From: Bordetella petrii | GTDB taxonomy: Bacteria; Pseudomonadota; Gammaproteobacteria; Burkholderiales; Burkholderiaceae_B | DNA length: 32,521 nucleotides | Direction of reading: 5' to 3' | Assembly: GCA_017745595.1 (NCBI GenBank) | Contig: WMBV01000049.1 | Span: 1 to 32,521, forward strand | Shown: positions 27,226-32,521 of the stretch, piece by piece | Numbering within the stretch: position 1 is the first letter of the stretch | Layout of the letters: every line of letters begins with the position of its first letter | Program-made: the position numbers and the translations under genes | Notes under the pieces: model-generated | The model's database searches: none | What the model was told of the DNA's origin: nothing | Seen by the model: only the letters and a program-made list of their open reading frames with translations

Positions 27226-27700
27226 GCTTGCAATGTCGGGTGCGTCGTCGATATCGAGTTGCAGGGCAACGCCGCGCGGGGGCTGTCGCGTATCCACCCA
27301 CAGCTTCAGGCCGGAGGCAAGCGGACAACGGCGACCAGGTGGGAAGCCCATGTAGCCGATGCCGGCACTGTAATGCGACTTGCGGCCAATGGAAGCATGC
27401 GCTTGATCGTCATCGGGCCGCCGCGCGATGGGCTGACCGCGCAGGGCGGCAACACCGCTTCGTGCCGGCCAGGCTTGCCAGGTTGATTTCACCAACGATG
27501 AACAGATGAGTGAAAACTCGCCCGTTGTCCAGGCGTTGTCCCTGCAGAGCGTCGGTGCAACGCAAGGGACCTACCCCATCGAGCTATCGACGAGGATCAC
27601 GCTCGGTCCGGGCGATGGAGCGCTGAATTTTCGTGGCTGGGCTAACCGCCGCCCAACAAAGCCAACCGCCTCACGCTTTCGCGTGCGATCAGGGCTCTGA
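27226..27700 (+). other. Possible degenerate coding segment between pdtA and pdtB
   Basis: Two short frames read like protein and adjoin in different frames. The first, up to about 27470, contains DIELQGNAARGLSRI and GTVMRLAANGSMRLIVIGPP; the second, about 27479-27640, contains QVDFTNDEQ, SVGATQGTYPIEL and LGPGDGALNFRGW. They would join with one frameshift near 27470-27480. Neither has a convincing start or ribosome site, and I do not recognise a family. It may be a decayed gene or chance open frame in GC-rich DNA. The rest of this gap (27701-28112) shows no gene. Confidence 0.2.
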
Positions 27701-27832
27701 GGTCACCTGCACGAGGGTGGATTCTTCTTAAAGGCCGGCGAAGGCCTGGGCTTTCATCAGTTACTCCTTGTCGATGACAAGGGTGGCGGGCGTGAGGCTC
27801 GCCGCATGGCAACGACCTTGTTGCCTTCTATA

Positions 27833-27866
27833 GACATGATCTTGTCATCGCTTCATGTCCTTTTTT
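27833..27866 (+). terminator. Possible weak intrinsic terminator upstream of pdtB
   Basis: GACATGA (27833-27839) pairs with TCATGTC (27853-27859) as a 7-bp stem with a 13-base loop, followed after one C by six T residues (27861-27866). The stem is short and the loop large, so termination would be weak. It could end read-through from pdtA or a transcript from the empty region. Confidence 0.35.
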
Positions 27867-27967
27867 CCGTGCCTGATGCTCTCGCGTGTCAATTACATGG
27901 CGAAACATCATGAAGTTTTTGTGACATTCGGCCGTCTGAGGGGCGCGCGTTCGTCTTAAACACAGAA

Positions 27968-27996
27968 GCGCAACGCGGGGAGCGCCCGCATTGCGC
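27968..27996 (+). other. Long hairpin in the pdtB leader
   Basis: GCGCAA (27968-27973) pairs with TTGCGC (27991-27996), and GCGGG (27975-27979) with CCCGC (27985-27989), separated by one mismatch and closed by a 5-base loop: 11 pairs in all. It lies 39 bases before the terminator stem at 28036, so the two together look like a structured leader or small RNA. Confidence 0.4.
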
Positions 27997-28035
27997 GGGG
28001 CGTGCGTGGCGCGCCTCGCCGTTATGTCGTAGCGG

Positions 28036-28079
28036 CCGCCTGTTCCTTGCACAAGAAGGAAGGAGCAGGCGGTTTTTTT
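28036..28079 (+). terminator. Strong intrinsic terminator 33 bases before the pdtB start
   Basis: CCGCCTGTTCCTT (28036-28048) pairs with AAGGAGCAGGCGG (28060-28072) over 13 bp with one wobble, closed by an 11-base loop and followed directly by seven T residues (28073-28079). This is a textbook rho-independent terminator. No intact gene precedes it for over 800 bases, so it either ends pdtA read-through, ends a small RNA, or acts as an attenuator for the pdtB operon. Confidence 0.8.
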
Positions 28080-28112
28080 CAGAGTTCCCTATTGCGGACA
28101 GAGTTCATTTCC

Positions 28113-29771
28113 ATGTTCGACCTAGCTAAGCAGTGCAAGGCAGCAACCACTCACGCGGCACGGCTCTCTGTGTTGTCCGTCGCGGGTGCCATGACGCTAT
28201 GGGCAGGCGCAGCGGCGGCGCAGGAAGGCGCAGCGCCCACGCCGCCGGCGGCCGAGGCACCCGCCGCGCAACAGTCATCGGGCCGCGTCAACGTGAATGA
28301 ATACATCGTACGCGGCAACACGGTATTGACCGCGCGCGACATCGAGAAGGCCGTGTATCCCTTCCTGGGGCCGCAGCGCACGCTCAAGGATATCGAGTCG
28401 GCCCGCGACGCCTTGCAGGAGGTCTATCACCAGCAGGGCTATCAGTCGGTGTTCGTGGATCTGCCTGAGCAGCAGGTCGAGGGCGGCATCGTTTTCCTGC
28501 AGGTGTCCGAAACCAAGGTCGGGCGTGTGCGGGTGGTGGGCGCAAAGCATTATTCGCCTCTGGTCATTCGCGACGAAGTGCCGGCGTTGAGCGAAGGCGC
28601 CGTGCCGGACTTCAATCAAGCCCAGTCTGAACTGACCGAATTGAATCGCAGCGCCAGCCGGCAAGTCATTCCACTGGTCAAAGAGGGTCAGTTGCCCGGC
28701 ACCATGGACGTGGACCTGAAGGTCGAAGACAAGAGCCCCTGGAATGCCAGCATCGGCCTGAATAACGATTACAGCGCCGATACCACCAAGCTGCGCAGCA
28801 TAGTGACCATCGGCCACGATAATCTGTGGCAGCGCGGCGATGCCTTCTCCCTCACGTATTTTACGGCGCCCGAAGAGCGGGACGACGCCAAGGTATGGTC
28901 AGGGTCTTATACGCGGCGATTGTCCGACCGCTGGAACCTGCAGTTCTCGGGCTTCAAATCGGATAGCAATGTCGCCACCGTCGGCGGCACGAACGTGCTG
29001 GGCAAGGGCTATTCGTTCGGGATGTCCGCAATTTATGCGTTCGCCCCGTCCGGCAATTGGTACAACTCGCTGTCCGTGGGCATCGACTACAAGAAGTTCG
29101 ACGAATCGGTGGTGTTCGGCGGCGATTCTGACGATGTGCCGCTCAAGTACGTCCCGATCACGCTGTCCTACAGCGGGTACCGCTATACCGAAACAGCGCA
29201 AAGCAGCTTTGGCCTGAGCGTTGTGGCCGCCAGTGAATCGTTCTTGGGCTTGGGCAGCGACGAACGCGAGTTCGACAACAAGCGCTATCTCGCCAGCCCC
29301 AGCTTCGCCTTGCTCAAGGGTGATGCCAGCCATACCCACAGCCTTTTCGGCGATTGGCAGCTCGCATTGCGCGGAGGGTTCCAGCTGGCTTCGGGCGCAC
29401 TGGTATCGAACGAGCAGTTCTCGGCCGGTGGCGCCACCAGCATACGCGGCTATCTGGCCGCCGAGCGCAGCGGCGACGAAGGGGTGCTGGCATCGCTCGA
29501 ATGGCGCACGCCATCGCTTGCACGCTGGCTCGGCCCGCATGTGAACGAATGGCGGTTCTACACCTTCGCCGAATATGCCGCGCTGCGGCTGCGCGATCCC
29601 TTGCCGGAGCAGGAGTCCAGTTTCCGCTTGGGTAGTGTGGGCTTCGGCACCCGCCTGCAGGCGCTGGACTGGCTAAGCGCCAGCCTGGATTGGGGCTATC
29701 CGCTCAAAGACGGACCCAACACTTCTAAACACGACCCACGCGTCAACTTCAGTGTGCGCGCAAGTTTCTAA
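28113..29771 (+). CDS. pdtB: PdtB-like TPS outer-membrane transporter (TpsB, ShlB/FhaC/HecB family)
   Basis: The 552-residue product has the TpsB order. A signal peptide (ARLSVLSVAGAMTLWAGAAAA, cut before QEG) and a short Pro/Ala linker precede a first POTRA domain (about residues 63-140: NEYIVRGNTVLTARDIEKAV, DLPEQQVEGGIVFLQVSE) and a second POTRA (about 141-215). A 16-strand-type barrel then runs to the terminal Phe (NFSVRASF). The conserved loop L6 motif is present as TSIRGYLAAE. It exports the unfolded exoprotein through the outer membrane after the POTRA domains recognise its TPS domain. The frame is open to 28002 upstream, but the terminator at 28036-28079 lies in that extension, so ATG 28113 is the start; it also begins the signal peptide. 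It is first gene of an operon with exbB 42 bases downstream. Length matches the family. Confidence 0.92.
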   Translation: MFDLAKQCKAATTHAARLSVLSVAGAMTLWAGAAAAQEGAAPTPPAAEAPAAQQSSGRVNVNEYIVRGNTVLTARDIEKAVYPFLGPQRTLKDIESARDALQEVYHQQGYQSVFVDLPEQQVEGGIVFLQVSETKVGRVRVVGAKHYSPLVIRDEVPALSEGAVPDFNQAQSELTELNRSASRQVIPLVKEGQLPGTMDVDLKVEDKSPWNASIGLNNDYSADTTKLRSIVTIGHDNLWQRGDAFSLTYFTAPEERDDAKVWSGSYTRRLSDRWNLQFSGFKSDSNVATVGGTNVLGKGYSFGMSAIYAFAPSGNWYNSLSVGIDYKKFDESVVFGGDSDDVPLKYVPITLSYSGYRYTETAQSSFGLSVVAASESFLGLGSDEREFDNKRYLASPSFALLKGDASHTHSLFGDWQLALRGGFQLASGALVSNEQFSAGGATSIRGYLAAERSGDEGVLASLEWRTPSLARWLGPHVNEWRFYTFAEYAALRLRDPLPEQESSFRLGSVGFGTRLQALDWLSASLDWGYPLKDGPNTSKHDPRVNFSVRASF

Positions 29772-29813
29772 TTTTCCATTCATTTTCTGCAAAGACCTCG
29801 GAGTATATCGATC

Positions 29814-31784
29814 ATGCAACGCTTACTGATAATGATGCTTGCCATGTTGGCGGGCTTGTTGCCGGCGGCGGCCCACGCCTGGTGGCAGCCTGACTGGAAC
29901 TTTCGAAAACAGATAGCGATCGATACAACGGCCGAAGGCGCTGCCATTGCCGAGCCGGTGGGGCGCACCCCCATGCTGGTGCGCTTGCACACCGGCAACT
30001 TTTCATTCGACGGCGTGAATGACAATGGCTCGGACATCCGTTTCGTGGCCAGCGACGATAAAACGGTGCTCAATCACCAGATCGAAACCTTCGATCCGCT
30101 GATGGGCATGGCGCTGATCTGGGTGGACATACCTGAAGTCGCAGGCGGCCAGCGCCAGGACATCTGGATGTACTACGGCAACGCGGCGGCGCCGGCCACG
30201 GGCAATGGGCAGTTGACCTTCGACCCCAACTACACGCTGGATTACCATTTCGATGGCGCGGCCGGGGCTCCGCCGCGCGACACTACGGCTTACAGCAACC
30301 ACGCGCAAACACCCATTCTGGGCTCTGTGGATGGTGTCATCGGCCGCGCTGCGCAGTTCGATGGCGGCGCGCCGCTCATGCTGCCGGCAAGCCCTTCGCT
30401 GGCGCTGCCCGCCGCGGGCGCTTTCACCTTCAGCGCTTGGGTGCGCGCCGACCAGCCGGCCGGCGACCAGCTCCTGTACGCGCGCCGCGATGCGGGCAAC
30501 GCGCTACTGATCGGCCTGAGCCAGGGCATTCCTTTCGTCGAGATCAACGGCCAGCGCACCCAGCCTGGGCAGCCGGTTTCGCCGGGCTCCTGGCAGCACG
30601 TGGCGGTGACCACCGACGGCTCCCAGGTCATCTTGTACGTGAACGGCCGCGCCAGCGCCACGCTGGCAGCCAGCTTGCCGCCCTTGAGCACTGTGGCCGC
30701 GATCGGCGGCGACGTGCCGGGCTTTGTGCAGCCTGTCGCCGCCGCGTCGGATTCGAACGTGGCCGTCGAGGGCGAAGTCGCAGGACCGGAAGCTCAGGAG
30801 CTCGCCGCCGAGGCCGAGGCTCCTGTCGCCGCCGAGCCGCTGTTCACGCCCTTCGTGGGCGCCATCGATGAACTGCGCCTGTCGAAAATCGCACGTCCGG
30901 CTGCGCTGATCTTGGCAGATGCCACCGCCCAGGGCTCGGAGTCGCGTCTGGTCGTCTACGGCGTCGATGAAGAGCAGTCGGGCTTCGGGTTTGGCAGCCT
31001 GGGCTTTCTGCTCAGCGCCGTTCCTGTGGACGCCTGGGTCATCCTGGCCATCCTGGCCTTCATGATGGTGCAGTCCTGGATCATCATGATCAGCAAAAAC
31101 CGCAATGTGGCCCGCGTCAGCGTCGCCAACGAACAGTTCCGCGAAGCCTTCTCCAAAGTGGGCCAGCGCTTGGAGTTGCTGGCCGATGACAGCGGGCTGC
31201 AGTCGCACCTGAAAGATTCGACGCTGTGGCGCCTGTATCAGGTGGCGGTCAACGAAATCCGCACCCGCCGCGCGCAGGGAGCGGACGTGGAGTCCGTCTC
31301 GGCGGCCACTATCGAAGCCATCCGCGCCTCAATGGACGCGGTGCGAACCAAAGAGAACCAGAACCTGGGCGCCAAGCTGGGCATTTTGTCCAACGCGATC
31401 GCCGGCGGCCCCTACATCGGACTGCTGGGCACGGTGCTGGGGATCATGGTGGTGTTCCTGGGTACGGCCATGGCCGGCGACGTGAACATCAATGCAATCG
31501 CCCCCGGCATGGCCGCGGCCCTGCTGGCCACCGCGGCGGGCCTGTTCGTGGCGATTCCCGCGCTGTTTGGCTACAACCGCCTGGTCTCGCGCAATAAGGA
31601 GGTCAGCGCCGACATGCGTGTGTTCGTGGACGAATTCGTGACGCGTCTGGCCGAGGTGCATGGACAAAGCCAGGCCGCCGAAAGCAAGCCTAGCCAGGGT
31701 GCCGCGAGCAAGCCCGCCAAGAAAGCCGCTTCGTCCTCGCCGGACGGTTCGCTGGCTTCAACTGCAGCGGCCGGCAACGCATAA
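29814..31784 (+). CDS. exbB: ExbB/TolQ-family proton channel fused to an exported DUF2341-LamG domain
   Basis: Of 656 residues, a plain ExbB would account for about 240. The N-terminus is a signal peptide (LLIMMLAMLAGLLPAAAHA). Next is a DUF2341 domain (about 25-125: GSDIRFVASDDKTVLNHQIE, WVDIPEV, DIWMYYGN), then a LamG/concanavalin-A-like beta-sandwich (about 140-365: TFSAWVRADQPAGDQLLYAR, GSWQHVAVTTDGSQVILYVNG). Then comes the ExbB part: first membrane segment about 404-428, a cytoplasmic loop, and two further segments at about 533-552 (IGLLGTVLGIMVVFLG) and 566-587 (ALLATAAGLFVAIPALFGYN). An Ala/Glu-rich acidic stretch (about 315-345) interrupts the LamG domain. It should energise the local TonB with the proton gradient, with a large periplasmic carbohydrate- or protein-binding head. 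A GGAG at 29800-29803 supports the ATG. The same fusion type belongs to PUMA3-like loci. Confidence 0.88.
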   Translation: MQRLLIMMLAMLAGLLPAAAHAWWQPDWNFRKQIAIDTTAEGAAIAEPVGRTPMLVRLHTGNFSFDGVNDNGSDIRFVASDDKTVLNHQIETFDPLMGMALIWVDIPEVAGGQRQDIWMYYGNAAAPATGNGQLTFDPNYTLDYHFDGAAGAPPRDTTAYSNHAQTPILGSVDGVIGRAAQFDGGAPLMLPASPSLALPAAGAFTFSAWVRADQPAGDQLLYARRDAGNALLIGLSQGIPFVEINGQRTQPGQPVSPGSWQHVAVTTDGSQVILYVNGRASATLAASLPPLSTVAAIGGDVPGFVQPVAAASDSNVAVEGEVAGPEAQELAAEAEAPVAAEPLFTPFVGAIDELRLSKIARPAALILADATAQGSESRLVVYGVDEEQSGFGFGSLGFLLSAVPVDAWVILAILAFMMVQSWIIMISKNRNVARVSVANEQFREAFSKVGQRLELLADDSGLQSHLKDSTLWRLYQVAVNEIRTRRAQGADVESVSAATIEAIRASMDAVRTKENQNLGAKLGILSNAIAGGPYIGLLGTVLGIMVVFLGTAMAGDVNINAIAPGMAAALLATAAGLFVAIPALFGYNRLVSRNKEVSADMRVFVDEFVTRLAEVHGQSQAAESKPSQGAASKPAKKAASSSPDGSLASTAAAGNA

Positions 31785-31795
31785 AGGAGAACTGT

Positions 31796-32215
31796 ATGGC
31801 TTCCGCATCTTCGACGATGGACGACGATGACGACGCACCGGTCGACGGCATCAATATTACGCCGCTGGTCGACGTGCTGATGGTGGTGCTCGTCATGTTC
31901 ATTCTGACCGCTACAGCGCAGGTGGCCGGCATTCAGGTCAACCTGCCCAAGGCCAGTTCCACGGTATCGCTTTCGCAGCCCAAGACCAAGGCAATTTCGA
32001 TCAATGACGCGGGACAGGTGTTTCTGGACGCCTATCCGGTGACGCTGCCCGAGCTTGAAGACCGCCTGCGTACCGAGAAGGCACTGAACCCCGATTTTCC
32101 GGTGATTGTGCGTGGCGATGCCACCGTGCAGTACCAGAAGGTGGTCGAAGTGCTTGACCTGATGCGCCGCCTGGAGCTGTCGCAGGTCGGTCTGGTGACG
32201 GGCAAACCGAATTAA
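31796..32215 (+). CDS. exbD: ExbD/TolR-family energiser subunit
   Basis: The 139-residue protein has a short cytoplasmic N-terminus with an acidic run of five Asp. Its single membrane segment (about residues 24-43) carries the essential Asp as residue 26 (ITPLVDVLMVV), followed by a periplasmic ExbD/TolR domain (ISINDAGQVFLDAYPVTLPE, PVIVRGDATVQYQKVVEVLD). The Asp is the proton-pathway residue of this family. A good AGGAG (31785-31789) is six bases before the ATG, and the gene begins 11 bases after exbB. ExbD rather than TolR is preferred because a TonB-like gene follows. Confidence 0.93.
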   Translation: MASASSTMDDDDDAPVDGINITPLVDVLMVVLVMFILTATAQVAGIQVNLPKASSTVSLSQPKTKAISINDAGQVFLDAYPVTLPELEDRLRTEKALNPDFPVIVRGDATVQYQKVVEVLDLMRRLELSQVGLVTGKPN

Positions 32216-32238
32216 TCCCTCGATGTTGAAGAAACTCC

Positions 32239-32521
32239 ATGTCGTCTAACACGCCACAACCCCCCGAGGCTGGAAAGCCGCGCTCCGAGGACGAGCAGGT
32301 CGGCCGCTCAGAAGGGGGGCTACCCTCCAACGTCTGGCAGGCCGGATCCGTGTCGCCCCAAAAGCGTTCCTTGGCGCGTGCCGCCAAGTGGATAGTCGGC
32401 CTGGCGGTCGTGGCCGTGCTGGGCTGGTTCATCTACCAGTGGGCCAACGACATGGCCGGCGTCAAGCGAGAGGCGCCCAAGCTGGCCACCATTATTCCGC
32501 TGCCCCCGCCGCCTCCCCCTC
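32239..32521 (+). CDS. tonB: TonB-like protein, 3' partial (cut by window end)
   Basis: The 94 visible residues show a polar cytoplasmic N-terminus (MSSNTPQPPEAGKPRSEDEQ), longer than in E. coli TonB, one membrane segment at about 52-68 (WIVGLAVVAVLGWFIYQW) and the start of a proline-rich spacer (IIPLPPPPPPP) at the window edge. The C-terminal domain lies outside. It begins 23 bases after exbD and is evidently the third partner of the ExbB-ExbD-TonB complex. A short earlier ATG at 32223 stops after eight codons and is not used. Confidence 0.8.
   Translation, partial: MSSNTPQPPEAGKPRSEDEQVGRSEGGLPSNVWQAGSVSPQKRSLARAAKWIVGLAVVAVLGWFIYQWANDMAGVKREAPKLATIIPLPPPPPP

Noticed and set aside
27828-28052. 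A 74-codon minus-strand frame in the pdtB leader.
   Set aside because: No domain, signal peptide or ribosome site; it overlaps the structured leader and is best read as chance.
28002-28112. In-frame extension of pdtB to 28002.
   Set aside because: It would encode the intrinsic terminator hairpin and place about 37 residues before a normal signal peptide.
1-32521. CRISPR arrays, tRNA or rRNA genes, insertion sequences and transposases.
   Set aside because: None seen on either strand. The only large repeats are the paralogous exoprotein genes.

Overview
The window is GC-rich (about 65-70% by eye) and densely coding. It looks like a Gram-negative beta-proteobacterium, most likely Bordetella/Achromobacter (Alcaligenaceae). 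That taxonomic call is inferred from codon use and gene families, not from a marker gene. Every substantial gene belongs to outer-membrane or surface biology, and together they form one module: giant two-partner-secretion (TPS) exoproteins, their transporter, a TonB-ExbB-ExbD energiser and a cell-surface-signalling sigma/anti-sigma system.

Layout. (1) 1-10013: the last about 3,335 residues of a giant filamentous-haemagglutinin-family protein whose 5' end lies outside the window. (2) 10024-11435: the C-terminal end of a classical autotransporter (passenger tail plus beta-barrel), without signal peptide or most of its passenger and with a frameshift near 10085-10093; read as a pseudogene remnant abutting the FHA stop codon. 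(3) 11511-11864, minus strand: a small exported protein of unknown function. (4) 12149-14476: an operon of a barrel-less signalling receptor (STN domain plus TonB-C-terminal-like domain), a FecI-type ECF sigma factor and a FecR-type anti-sigma factor. (5) 14636-27190: a complete 4,184-residue FHA-family exoprotein, paralogous to the first. (6) 27191-28112: about 0.9 kb without an intact gene, holding hairpins, two terminator-like structures and a possible degenerate coding segment. (7) 28113-32521: operon of TpsB transporter, ExbB fused to an exported DUF2341-LamG domain, ExbD, and the start of a TonB cut by the window end.

The set matches the Pseudomonas aeruginosa PUMA3/Vre system (VreA-VreI-VreR, PdtA, PdtB, ExbB2-ExbD2), which is switched on by phosphate starvation through PhoB. 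A Pho-box-like element (12022-12039) sits 10 bases upstream of a -10-like hexamer before vreA. Weaker direct repeats of the same type lie before pdtA and before the small minus-strand gene. Likely working model: PhoB raises VreA/VreI/VreR; VreI with PhoB drives the exoprotein and transporter genes; PdtB exports one or both giant adhesins; the local ExbB-ExbD-TonB complex supplies energy to a step that is not known.

Points most worth checking: a low-GC domain cassette inside the first exoprotein; a related PAGT-type module present twice in the second exoprotein and apparently once in the first; the ExbB-DUF2341-LamG fusion; the barrel-less receptor with a TonB-like C-terminus; and the structured leader with a strong intrinsic terminator just before pdtB.
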